From Desulfoluna limicola (GTDB lineage: Bacteria; Desulfobacterota; Desulfobacteria; Desulfobacterales; Desulfolunaceae): DNA of 64,000 nucleotides. Positions 51,790-59,555 of this stretch are shown piece by piece. The DNA is taken from NCBI RefSeq assembly GCF_021654575.1, contig NZ_AP024488.1, positions 124,001-188,000 of the forward strand. Direction: 5' to 3'. The position numbers and the translations under genes were made by a program. Numbering within the stretch: position 1 is the first letter of the stretch; each line of letters begins with the position of its first letter. The notes beneath the pieces were generated by a model. It made no database searches and was not told the DNA's origin. It was given only the letters and a program-made list of their open reading frames with translations.

Positions 51790-52704
51790 ATGTCTTTTAA
51801 GACTTTTAATTTCGATTTTTATCAGTGTGAAGTTTTGTCAAGCCAAACGAACTCACAACTTATTTCAATTAATGAAGTTTTTGGAAGATTCAAAACTAAG
51901 AGCGACTCTGAGACTGAAAATACAGTCAGAGAGATCAAGGGATATTCTTATGAATTACGAATCATCGAACAAACTGATTATGGCTTTAGAGGGGTAATTG
52001 GTAAATACAGAGAGTCTAACCTTCCACATGCTGCAATACCTGGTGGAGGTGAACGTGAATTAGACTTGCAAGAAAATGAACATTTAATTGAGAAATCATA
52101 TTTTAAATTCTTTTCTGATTATTCTTTACTTATTCTCCAAAGAAACAGATTGGCAATTTCGAGTGAAACCTTCTCAAATTATTTATCAATTGATGGTTAT
52201 ACTGTATCGCTAAACCCAATTATTGCCCCTGATGATCTTCACAGATTAATGCGAAACGATGTAAAATTGCGATCATTACAAGTTAGGGTTGCAAGGCCGA
52301 CTAACCCAGAATTATTTCGTAACTTAGAACACGATTTCACAAATTCAATTGTAGCAAGTTTAAACGGCACGAATGCTTCAACTGTGAACCTTGAGTTGCG
52401 GGGTGAAGGTCGCTCATCTAACCCCGAGAAAAAATTTCTCAATGACAGGTTCAAAAGAGCTATGCTTGAACTGACAAACAAATTCCCAGTTAAAAAAGCA
52501 AAACTACAACTTGAAGAACCAAATGGAGACACACATCCGTTAGACTTGATATCTACCAGATTGTATCATTCTCAAAGACTATCAATTGATGGAAGGTATC
52601 CTTTTCCATCTGATATTTGGAACGCATTGAGAGAAGCAAGAGAAGAAAAAGAAGAAGAAATCATAAGTTATTTTGGTTCACTTACAGAACAAAGAATAGC
52701 ATAA
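51790..52704 (+). CDS. Unknown soluble cargo protein (DUF6731-like), first gene of cassette
   Basis: 304 aa, AT-rich gene with TTAAGGAG before ATG. The sequence begins SFKTFNFDFYQCEVLSS and contains GYSYELRIIEQTDYGFRGVI, LPHAAIPGGGERELDL-like and YFKFFSDYSLLILQRNRLAI. It vaguely resembles DUF6731-type proteins; no catalytic motif is visible. Its stop overlaps the next start (TAATG), so it is made together with a four-span membrane protein. A soluble-sensor plus membrane-effector pair is a frequent layout of phage-defence operons, but that role is inferred. Confidence 0.7.
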   Translation: MSFKTFNFDFYQCEVLSSQTNSQLISINEVFGRFKTKSDSETENTVREIKGYSYELRIIEQTDYGFRGVIGKYRESNLPHAAIPGGGERELDLQENEHLIEKSYFKFFSDYSLLILQRNRLAISSETFSNYLSIDGYTVSLNPIIAPDDLHRLMRNDVKLRSLQVRVARPTNPELFRNLEHDFTNSIVASLNGTNASTVNLELRGEGRSSNPEKKFLNDRFKRAMLELTNKFPVKKAKLQLEEPNGDTHPLDLISTRLYHSQRLSIDGRYPFPSDIWNALREAREEKEEEIISYFGSLTEQRIA

Positions 52705-53147
52705 TGTGGAAAAAAAACGTCAATATATTAATATGTTCTGTTGTGACTTACTTCTCTTGGAATATTGTACCAAGTTTAAGTGAGTCCCAAATTCAAGCAA
52801 TAGCGTCTCCTGTTAGTACAGTTGCAGGTATATTGTTTGGTTTTGTGATGGCTTCAGTAACTCTAATAATATCGGCAAAGGACAATACGCTTGTCAGAAA
52901 CACTCAACTTACTGGTTATCTACCTAAGTTACTTTATAAATTACATTGCACAATGGGTTGGCTACTTTTTGTAAGTATAATTTTTCTCGTTTGCATTTTC
53001 ATTCCAGTTACTCTTAAAATTCAAACGCTTAATGATATAAAAGTCGTTTCAATTTTAATTGAAATTGGAATTTTTTCTTTCACAATGTCTTTATGCAGTT
53101 TTTTTGCTGTATGGCGAGAATTTTCTCATTTTTCAAGGAGCTTGTAA
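52704..53147 (+). CDS. Four-span membrane protein, second gene of cassette
   Basis: 147 aa, starting at ATG 52704 (TAATG overlap with gene one). Spans lie at about residues 7-25 (ILICSVVTYFSWNIV), 34-56 (STVAGILFGFVMASVTLII), 83-104 (GWLLFVSIIFLVCIFIPV) and 114-137 (VVSILIEIGIFSFTMSLCSF). Cytoplasmic loop between spans two and three is charged. No known family. Candidate membrane effector or immunity component. Confidence 0.7.
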   Translation: MWKKNVNILICSVVTYFSWNIVPSLSESQIQAIASPVSTVAGILFGFVMASVTLIISAKDNTLVRNTQLTGYLPKLLYKLHCTMGWLLFVSIIFLVCIFIPVTLKIQTLNDIKVVSILIEIGIFSFTMSLCSFFAVWREFSHFSRSL

Positions 53148-53149
53148 AA

Positions 53150-53237
53150 GCTCTAACAAACGCATTGTAAGGGACCGCTGGCGCTCCGCGCCAGTGCCCT
53201 CCCTTCGCTCGGTGGCCCCACATGCGTGGCGTTGTAC
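53150..53237 (+). other. attC-like recombination site
   Basis: R'' GCTCTAAC at 53150-53157, then AA and L'' ACGCA; on the other side L' TGCGT (53223-53227), GGC and R' GTTGTAC (53231-53237). The inner bases form a GC-rich imperfect hairpin (CTGGCGCTCCGCGCCAG). The AACAAACGCA / TGCGTGGCGTT layout copies Vibrio VCR-type attC sites. The crossover would fall after G53231. Confidence 0.65.
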
Positions 53238-53268
53238 TCATTTGATTTGCAATCAAAAAGGAAGAAGT

Positions 53269-53754
53269 ATGAAAGTAGTAACATCTCGTATTTTTGCTTT
53301 AGTTCTAATGTGTGTTTTTTTTTATGGATGTGCAAGCCTTCAGGTTTCTCCGCCAGAAGAACGTGTCATTCAGCAGGTGCATAATGTTGATATGCCAAAA
53401 GACCAAATATTTGATAAGTGCCTTGAGTGGATGGCTCAAACCTTTGTCAGCTCGAAGGCTGTTATTGAACTTAAAGATAAAAATAATGGAAAAATCATCG
53501 GCAAAGGTGTGACTGAATTTGTTCGAGGGGGCTTAGCAACTATTCCCTGCCGATATACTATAATTATAGATATAAAAGACAATAAGTATAGAACTACATA
53601 TGATAATTGGGTCGGTATGTGGGGTGAATATCGTAACATACCCCAGCCACTTAAATACAAAGATTGCGTTGATCCTGTACGTGAAAAATTGATGGCTCTT
53701 GATGCTGATCTTTATTCATATCTTACATCTTCTAACCAATCTGAAGATTGGTAA
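53269..53754 (+). CDS. DUF4468-like lipoprotein
   Basis: 161 aa with a lipoprotein signal (FALVLMCVFFYGCAS; C21 is the lipid-attachment cysteine). The domain that follows (DMPKDQIFDKCLEWMAQTFV, KDKNNGKIIGKGVTEF) fits DUF4468, a beta-sheet domain of unknown role often found in integron cassettes and Bacteroidota lipoproteins. ATG at 53269 has AAAAAGGAAGAAGT upstream. It directly follows the attC-like site, so it is the head of a second cassette whose own attC is missing. Confidence 0.75.
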   Translation: MKVVTSRIFALVLMCVFFYGCASLQVSPPEERVIQQVHNVDMPKDQIFDKCLEWMAQTFVSSKAVIELKDKNNGKIIGKGVTEFVRGGLATIPCRYTIIIDIKDNKYRTTYDNWVGMWGEYRNIPQPLKYKDCVDPVREKLMALDADLYSYLTSSNQSEDW

Positions 53755-53768
53755 TTCCTTAGAGTAAT

Positions 53769-53822
53769 GGGGGGCAGACCTACCCATCTGACAAATCGAT
53801 TGAATACGTAGCTCTGCCCCAA
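53769..53822. repeat. GGGGCAGAC..TCTGCCCC hairpin element (copy 1)
   Basis: GGGGCAGACCTAC (53771-53783) pairs with GTAGCTCTGCCCC (53808-53820) with one mismatch; 24-base loop CCATCTGACAAATCG... . It directly follows the lipoprotein gene and directly precedes the antirepressor remnant's 3' end. Related copies at 56054 and 60531. Confidence 0.7.
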
Positions 53823-53829
53823 TTACCCC

Positions 53830-54170
53830 TTAACTCAACCCATCTTTACCAACCAACAAAACATGCTTCCCCTTATACACACACCGAGCCGAATCGAACA
53901 TCTTGTTCCCACACTCCACCTCAATGGGGTTCTGATACGACCCCGCCTGGTGATGTGGAATCAGTTTCTTAGCGATCTCTTTGTAACCCTGGATCTCACC
54001 CATCATAAACCTGAGCTGCCCATGGAGTGACTGGTTTTCGTTTTTCAGAATTGAGATGGTGTCCTGGTAGGCTTCTATCAGCTGTTGGTCTTTGGGGCTG
54101 GGTTGGTCAACACGGCGACGATCCGGCTTCACGGCGTACCCTTGGTTCCAGTAGTTGTACAAAGCCAGAA
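53830..54170 (-). pseudogene. P22-type antirepressor remnant, copy A (3' part)
   Basis: About 112 codons: LYNYWNQGYAVKPDRRRVDQ, then SPKDQQLIEAYQDTISILKN, FMMGEIQGYKEIAKKLIPHH and a C-terminal VYKGKHVLLVGKDGLS. The first part is the end of the P22_AR_N domain; the N-terminal ~100 residues are absent. At about 54170 it joins a decayed joining-gene copy. Frame is open but there is no start, so it is probably not expressed as a normal protein. Confidence 0.75.
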
Positions 54171-54203
54171 CCGGGAGACGAACTTACTTCTCTCCTGGTT
54201 CAG

Positions 54204-54352
54204 GGACTATAGGGTCTTCCGGATCTCTTCGATGTCAGTCCGAACAAACTCCTGCTTGCCCAGTTTGTAAGACTGGTTCACAGCCAAGGCCAGGAGAGCC
54301 TGTTTGAAAGCCGCGATCTGATCGTTGAGTTCTTGTAGAGAGAAAGTAGCCA
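54204..54352 (-). pseudogene. Decayed 5' half of a joining gene (paralogue of 51048-51269)
   Basis: ATG at 54352 then ATFSLQELNDQIAAFKQALL, LALAVNQSYKLGKQEFVRTD and IEEIRKTL followed by a TAG stop where the intact gene has E. Beyond it, SLNQERSKFVS continues and then runs into the antirepressor remnant. Different from 51048-51269 at many positions, so it came from a related phage rather than a recent duplication. Confidence 0.75.
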
Positions 54353-54483
54353 TGGGGGGACTATGCATGGCATGATGGAAGAGGGGAGGGCTGTTACGAG
54401 AGAGGCGTGTGAGACTGGGGAGATGAGAGAGACACTTTATTTTGGAAAACTTCAGAAAAGGGGAAGGTGGGGTTGGGGGAATA
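54205..54483 (-). repeat. Direct repeat flanking cargo block 1 (right copy)
   Basis: Partner of 51121-51405; includes the decayed joining gene and leader with GGCATGATGGAAGAGGGG and ACACTTTATTTTGGAAAA. Offset of about 3.08 kb. The rest of the gap to 54761 is AT-rich and holds no gene. Confidence 0.72.
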
Positions 54484-54761
54484 CTGACTTATAATTCTTG
54501 TCATTTTACATTTAAGAATATTGAAATATAAAGAGCGCAATTGTTTTTTTCAAGCAGACTCACTATAGTTGGAATAAGGGTATGACTCGCCAAAAGTGGG
54601 TAATATATTTTAATATGTTAAACATAGTCTATATCAGATAAGATCCGTGTGCTATTGCCTTGCATGAGTGCAAATCATATTTTAGATCACAAGCGCAATT
54701 GCAAACTAAAATCTATTGTAATACATATTGAAATATAGGTTAATTTTAGCAAGGTGGCTTT

Positions 54762-55574
54762 TTGAAAGTACTATTTTGGAACACAAACGGTAAAAAAGTA
54801 GACTCGTTATTGCTTTCCACTGCCATACAGATGGCCGTAGATATAATTGTATTGGCAGAATACGAAGAAAATGAAAACGATTTTTTGGAGGCAGTGAATC
54901 AAAGTGAAGAAGTCTTCGTAGAGTTACCCCAAATTGCATGCAAGAGAATTACAATATTTTACAGAGAAGACATCGCCACAATCGAACACGGGCCGGAATC
55001 TAATTACTATACAACAAAAAAATTAACCCTCGACAATGGTTTTCAAATATTAATGGTTGCTGTTCACTTACCCAGCAAAACCAATCAAAGCGATATAACT
55101 CAAACACTTGAGGCGGCTGAATTTAAAAAAGAGATTGTGGGTGCTGAAAAAGTATTTGATACTGAGAATACTTTTGTCGTTGGTGATTTTAACATGAATC
55201 CTTTCGAACATGGAATGATTAGCGCATCTGCATTCCATTCTATACCATGCGAAAAAATAGCAGGTACTGGATCCAGAATAATTAAAGATCGTCCACATCG
55301 TTTTTTTTACAACCCAATGTGGAATATGTTCGGTGATATGGATGATAATCCAGGGACCTACTTCTACAGGGATAGTGAACAGCCCGTTTACTTTTGGAAT
55401 ATACTAGACCAAGTTATTATTCGACCTTCAATTTCAAAATATTTCATAAAAAACAGTTTGAAAATTTTGAAAAATATCAATGGAGACTCTTTAGTCTCTA
55501 CTAAGTCTGGTCGACCAAATTTGAGTGATCACTTACCGATAATATTTGAATTTGATTTTAAGAAGGATATATAA
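54762..55574 (+). CDS. Endonuclease/exonuclease/phosphatase (EEP) family protein
   Basis: 270 aa, TTG start at 54762 with AAGGTGGC upstream. The EEP catalytic set is complete: FWNTNG, LAEYEEN (metal-binding E), VAVHLP, VVGDFNMNPFE (D and N), LDQVII and LSDHLPI (general-base SDH). Metal-dependent phosphodiesterases of this fold act on nucleic acids, inositides or other phosphoesters. It is in a two-gene operon with a small partner starting two bases after its stop. A defence nuclease is plausible; the substrate is unknown. Confidence 0.82.
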   Translation: MKVLFWNTNGKKVDSLLLSTAIQMAVDIIVLAEYEENENDFLEAVNQSEEVFVELPQIACKRITIFYREDIATIEHGPESNYYTTKKLTLDNGFQILMVAVHLPSKTNQSDITQTLEAAEFKKEIVGAEKVFDTENTFVVGDFNMNPFEHGMISASAFHSIPCEKIAGTGSRIIKDRPHRFFYNPMWNMFGDMDDNPGTYFYRDSEQPVYFWNILDQVIIRPSISKYFIKNSLKILKNINGDSLVSTKSGRPNLSDHLPIIFEFDFKKDI

Positions 55575-55575
55575 A

Positions 55576-56025
55576 ATGGAAAATTTGTGGCCTACAAGTT
55601 TTGAAGAAATAAATGTTAAACCTGCAAAGCAAATACTGGATGAACAAGCGGTACTTCTTCCCAAGCTTACAGGAGATATGGTTTATGCTCAGATAGCAAA
55701 AATAGATGCTGAGATGGAAGTATTCGAAGATCATTATAATGATTTTTGCTATACTTTTGTTTTGAAAGGGAAATTTCTAAATAATTACTCTTTCAAGGTT
55801 TTTAATTTTTCTCACGAAATAGCATTATATCCTATAAAAATTCATTTGGATGAATTGCTTGCAAAAGAGCTGAATACAAATATTTCTATAGAAATACGTA
55901 ATGAAGCACATTTTATTTCTATTCTTGGTAAAACGTTGAATAGCAACCGTATCAAAGATGTTGTTGGATCAATTATCAAACTTTCTTCAAGTACTAGCAG
56001 TCCTATGCAATGGAAGAGACCGTAA
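55576..56025 (+). CDS. Unknown partner of the EEP nuclease
   Basis: 149 aa, ATG at 55576 with AAGAAGGATAT upstream, in the overlap zone of the nuclease stop. It begins ENLWPTSFEEINVKPAKQIL and has a beta-rich middle (TFVLKGKFLNNYSFKVFNFS). No family recognised. Tight spacing argues that the two act together (target adaptor or inhibitor). Confidence 0.65.
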   Translation: MENLWPTSFEEINVKPAKQILDEQAVLLPKLTGDMVYAQIAKIDAEMEVFEDHYNDFCYTFVLKGKFLNNYSFKVFNFSHEIALYPIKIHLDELLAKELNTNISIEIRNEAHFISILGKTLNSNRIKDVVGSIIKLSSSTSSPMQWKRP

Positions 56026-56053
56026 GCGCGCTATCTCTTTATAGATAAGTAAT

Positions 56054-56120
56054 CGGGGTTAGGTCTACCAACTTGACAATCGTTCAAGATATCTGCGGCT
56101 TAATATGTGGCTATGCCCCC
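56054..56120. repeat. GGGG..AGGTCTAC..TATGCCCC element (copy 2)
   Basis: GGGGTTAGGTCTACCAACTTG ... GTGGCTATGCCCCC, followed by AATACCCCTTAA as at copy 1 (AATTACCCCTTAA). Pairing of the ends is weaker, but sequence, place (end of cargo, edge of antirepressor remnant) and flanks agree with copy 1. Confidence 0.6.
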
Positions 56121-56145
56121 AATACCCCTTAATTAAAAACCTCCT

Positions 56146-56652
56146 TGCCAACCAACAAAACATGCCTCCCCTTACACACATACCGGGCAGACTCGAACAT
56201 CTTGTTCCCACACTCCACCTGAATAGGGCTCTGATACGACCCAGGCTGGTGGTGTGGGATCAGCTTCTTGGCTATTTCTTTGTAGCCCCGGACCTCCCCC
56301 CATCATAAACCTGAGCTGCTTATGGAGTGACTGGTTCTCATTTTTCAGAATTGAGATGGTGTCCTGGTACGCTTCCATCAGCTGCTGATCTTTAGGGCTA
56401 TGTTGTTCGACCTGACGACGATCCGGCTTCACAGCGTACCCAGGGTTCCAATAGTTGTACAAAGCCAGGAAGCATTCATTCTGATACCGCTCCACGTCTC
56501 TTTGATTTCGGGCCTGACTTTTTGGGGGTTGATGCTGAAGAGCCAGCCGTTGAGTTTCTTTAAGGGGATGCAGAGGGCGTCGCGTTGCTTGCCGTCTTGG
56601 GCAACTGTGGTCATAAAGCCACAGTTGAATGTTTCAGCTTGCCTGTACACTT
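56146..56652 (-). pseudogene. P22-type antirepressor remnant, copy B (longest)
   Basis: Two frames together give YRQAETFNCGFMTTVAQDGK, RDALCIPLKKLNGWLFSINP, QKVRPEIKET and then RYQNECFLALYNYWNPGYAV, DRRQVEQHSPKDQQLMEAYQ and QSLHKQLRFMMGG. This is the P22_AR_N antirepressor domain. A missing G near 56496 (GACGTGGAG here versus GACGGTGGAG in copy C) and a second change near 56295 break the frame. The first ~45 residues are also gone. Confidence 0.78.
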
Positions 56653-56973
56653 TTCGAGGTTAATCCACTCGAGACAGGCCCATGATACCGCTCTTCGAGA
56701 ACCTTAATACGGAATTAAGTACATTTTTAGAAAATAGGCGATTTATTGTTGATAAATTAATGTGTGATATGTAAAGTATTAGATAAATTAAAGCTTTTTA
56801 ACTCTATGCTCTCTGGGTCCATCCGACAACGTTACTATCATCAGGCCTTCCTGATCCGTTGCTCTCAATATGTTCGCATTCCATTACACACCTCAACCTC
56901 ACAAATTGATATAGAATAGTTAAAGATTGAAATGGGATTATCGATTTCCCCTTTGTTTAGGGAGGGCTGTATC
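56653..56973. other. AT-rich leader of cargo block 3
   Basis: 320 bases without a gene; strongly AT-rich from 56700 to 56810. The right end has TAGGGAGGGCTGTATC, the ribosome-binding site of the next gene. No clear promoter is singled out. Confidence 0.4.
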
Positions 56974-57759
56974 ATGGAAAATGGTACCTTTCAGGGTCAA
57001 GAATTAAAGAATGAACCCAAATCCAATCCCTTTCATGTTTGGGTCGATACCATATTGAAGTTTATTCAGTTGATTGTGCTGTTTGTAACGATTCCAATAG
57101 CGGTTTACATGTTTCTGGCCTACGAAACCTTACAACGCGATCTTGCATTGAAGAATGCAGATGTTCAACGTGAACTGGCTGGTATTAAACTTAAAAAGGA
57201 TAAATCAATTCGATTTGATATCGATGATAAAATTTCAGGCATTCGAGTTAATGCTGATGATAAGCGTTTAGGGCTCTACGCAATAGATATAAAGATTTTA
57301 ATGAAGAATATATCTGATCAAACCATCATAGTCCCTTGTCTTGCCATAGAAATTTTTGTCGGTCGATTGCCCATCGCTAGGCTTAAAGAACATTCTATTC
57401 AAGTTGTAAACGAACCGGGTTGTGATGTTTCTGCCATTGCAAGATGGGATATAGTTAAGTGGAAATTAGTACACAGGGAAATATCACGAATGGATGAAAA
57501 GGTCGAAGTACCGGAGTTTGCCAATAAGTCTGAATCACACGTAATTGTCAACGTGGGGTGGGGGACTGGTCCCGCGGATCCTGGAGAGACTCTTGGTGGA
57601 GGTCTTCGATTCCTTTTGAGCGCGAAACCGACAGACTTTTTGGGTTACCGTATTTATATCGCCAGTAAGACTGAAGATGGATTAAGTGATGGAAGGCAGC
57701 TCAGTGACTTCTTAACTCTATCCGAATTGACCTCAGCCCCTCCCCTGCAGAACCAGTAG
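56974..57759 (+). CDS. Membrane-anchored cargo protein
   Basis: 261 aa, ATG at 56974 with GGGAGGG eight bases upstream (a longer in-frame start at 56932 is less likely). One span at about residues 24-46 (FIQLIVLFVTIPIAVYMFLA), a short coiled coil, then a beta-rich domain (about 70-250). No family known. Its last codons and stop lie at the junction with the third antirepressor remnant, so its natural 3' end may have been trimmed. Confidence 0.6.
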   Translation: MENGTFQGQELKNEPKSNPFHVWVDTILKFIQLIVLFVTIPIAVYMFLAYETLQRDLALKNADVQRELAGIKLKKDKSIRFDIDDKISGIRVNADDKRLGLYAIDIKILMKNISDQTIIVPCLAIEIFVGRLPIARLKEHSIQVVNEPGCDVSAIARWDIVKWKLVHREISRMDEKVEVPEFANKSESHVIVNVGWGTGPADPGETLGGGLRFLLSAKPTDFLGYRIYIASKTEDGLSDGRQLSDFLTLSELTSAPPLQNQ

Positions 57760-58112
57760 GCAGCCCAATCGAACATATAGTTCCCACACGCCACCTTAAT
57801 AGGGTTCTGATGCGACCCTGTCTGGTGATGGGGGATTAGCTTCTTGGCGATCTCTTTGTAACCCCGAATCTCACCCATCATAACATGGGCTGGTCATGGA
57901 GTGATCAGTTCTCGCTTTTCAAGATTGAGATAGTGTCCTGATACGCATTTATCAGCTGCTGATCTTTGGGGCTGGGTTGATCAACACGGCGACGATCCGG
58001 CTTTACGGCGTACCCATGTTTCCAATAGTTGTACAAGGCCAGGAAGCATTCGTTTTGATACAGCTCCACCGTCTCTTTGATTTCGGGCCTTACTTTTTAG
58101 GGGTTGATGCTG
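57757..58112 (-). pseudogene. P22-type antirepressor remnant, copy C
   Basis: Reading from right: PEIKETVELYQNECFLALYN, YWKHGYAVKPDRRRVDQPSP, KDQQLINAYQDTISILKSEN then a TGA stop, and later MMGEIRGYKEIAKKLIPHHQ. It has in-frame stops and small deletions and lacks both the N-terminus and the last ~20 codons. The right end carries CCGGAGGC, the end of a host-type repeat. Confidence 0.72.
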
Positions 58113-58302
58113 AAGAGCCGGAGGCAACTAGGCCACTCCTCGTTACTTGACAAAATGCTTGAAAGAAGTAATTAGAATATATTGATATGTCTTTTTAGTG
58201 TGATACTTCGATAGTATTTGACATAATTCTTGTACGGCAACTTCTCTTGTTTCTCTGATCGAACACCACCGATAGTGACTTTTCAAAAAAAGGCAAAATA
58301 CC

Positions 58303-58968
58303 TTGAAAGATCTTTTAGCCAAGTTGTCTGAAAGTTTAAGTAATGGAGAGTTTTTGACAAGCGCTGCTTTTGCGTGCATACTTTTTCTCGTCAATTATAA
58401 GAAGATTTTGGTTTTCTTTGAATATCGGAAAAAAAACCGGGTAGCCAACTTGGTTGAGGCGTTGAAATGCGATCAAATAACTGGCCTCACGAAATCACAC
58501 CTTGAAGAGGAACTTGCCGCCGAACACTTCAAGCTCTCCACTGGCATTCGCTTAGATAAAGAGTTCCGTGAAGAATTGATTAAAGCCTATCGTGATGCAA
58601 ATGGGGCGGTAAGATTTGATCATTACAAAAGGGCCGTTCCCCATATGTTATATGAAAACAAAATTTTTTCTGTTCATATTGGCTGGTTCGATTGGGGCAG
58701 TGCCATTGTAAATGGCTTGTGCTGTTTGGTGATGGTGGTTTTAGGGTTTCCACTTTTGTTTTTTTCATATTTTATAGAAGGTATTACACTTATCCCCCTT
58801 CTTGAACGACTTATTATGGGTGTTGTTTTTTGGATCATCGCCATTTTTTCATTCTACCAGGTTCTTCCAGTTATATCCGCTCGGCATGTTGACGGTGCAC
58901 TTGGAAAGCGTGAAAGCAAGGGGGATGAAGAAGAACAAAACCATGAGTATGAGGGGCTCGCGTCTTGA
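58303..58968 (+). CDS. Three-span membrane cargo protein
   Basis: 221 aa with a TTG start at 58303 and AAAAAAGGC upstream. One span at about 18-38 (SAAFACILFLVNYKKILVFF), a soluble middle (70-120), then spans at about 128-155 (WGSAIVNGLCCLVMVVLGF) and 168-190 (LIMGVVFWIIAIFSFYQVL), with an acidic C-terminus. Not recognised. Confidence 0.6.
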   Translation: MKDLLAKLSESLSNGEFLTSAAFACILFLVNYKKILVFFEYRKKNRVANLVEALKCDQITGLTKSHLEEELAAEHFKLSTGIRLDKEFREELIKAYRDANGAVRFDHYKRAVPHMLYENKIFSVHIGWFDWGSAIVNGLCCLVMVVLGFPLLFFSYFIEGITLIPLLERLIMGVVFWIIAIFSFYQVLPVISARHVDGALGKRESKGDEEEQNHEYEGLAS

Positions 58969-58980
58969 TCAGTTGGCATA

Positions 58981-59439
58981 ATGTCGAATGTCAAGACGCG
59001 ACCCCTTCACGCTAATTGTATAAATAAAGACGGGACAACCTTTAAAGGAAGAAACTGTGCTCGGAAGTCTGCCATCCAGTTTCGCTATATGGAAGCAGAT
59101 ATGTATAATTTGGTACCAGCAGTTGGAGAGATCAACGGCCTTAGATCCAATTACAGCTATTCAATGATCTCAGGGGAAAGAAGAGAGTTTGGAAGTTGTG
59201 ATATGGAAATTGAAAACAAGAAAGCAGAGCCCCCTCCACATATCAGGGGTGACATTGCCAGAGCCTATATGTGCATGAATTGGGCTTATCCTGGACGTGG
59301 TATCATCAGTAGGAAGAACAAAAAACTGTTTGAAGCATGGAATAAAGTAGATCCAGTGGATAAATGGGAACACGAACGAAGCCTGAGGATTGAGGCTATT
59401 CAAGGAAATAAGAATCCATTCGTTAATTACAATGAATAG
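58981..59439 (+). pseudogene. endA: Truncated endonuclease I (EndA/Vvn family)
   Basis: The frame matches the C-terminal two thirds of endonuclease I: FKGRNCARKSAIQFRYMEAD, MYNLVPAVGEINGLRSNYS, GSCDMEIENKKAEPPPHIRG, DIARAYMCMNWAYPGRGIIS. The signal peptide and the catalytic EWEHVVPA-type histidine region are absent, replaced by unrelated codons around GTCAAGACGCGACCCCTTC (about 58992-59010), a sequence similar to REP-type element ends. Probably inactive as a nuclease. Confidence 0.78.
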
Positions 59440-59555
59440 GTTCATGAGACTCATCAGTAGTTTTGAAATCCATCCCCAATTATGAAATACTAATTCAGGT
59501 AATTTAGTTTTTTGCCTTACTATTTATTGTCAATGTAAAATGCAAGGATTTTAGA

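Larger units (their letters stand above)
51752..53231 (+). mobile_element. Integron gene cassette-like unit carrying a two-gene operon
   Basis: The unit starts TTAGAGC after a G at 51751 (G^TTAGAGC). It ends in an attC-like site whose R'' box is GCTCTAAC, the exact complement of GTTAGAGC. This is the sequence relation a circularised cassette must have. Both genes point away from the start, with about 38 bases to the first ATG, as in normal cassettes. No integrase or attI is visible, so it is a stray or secondary-site insertion. Confidence 0.65.
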
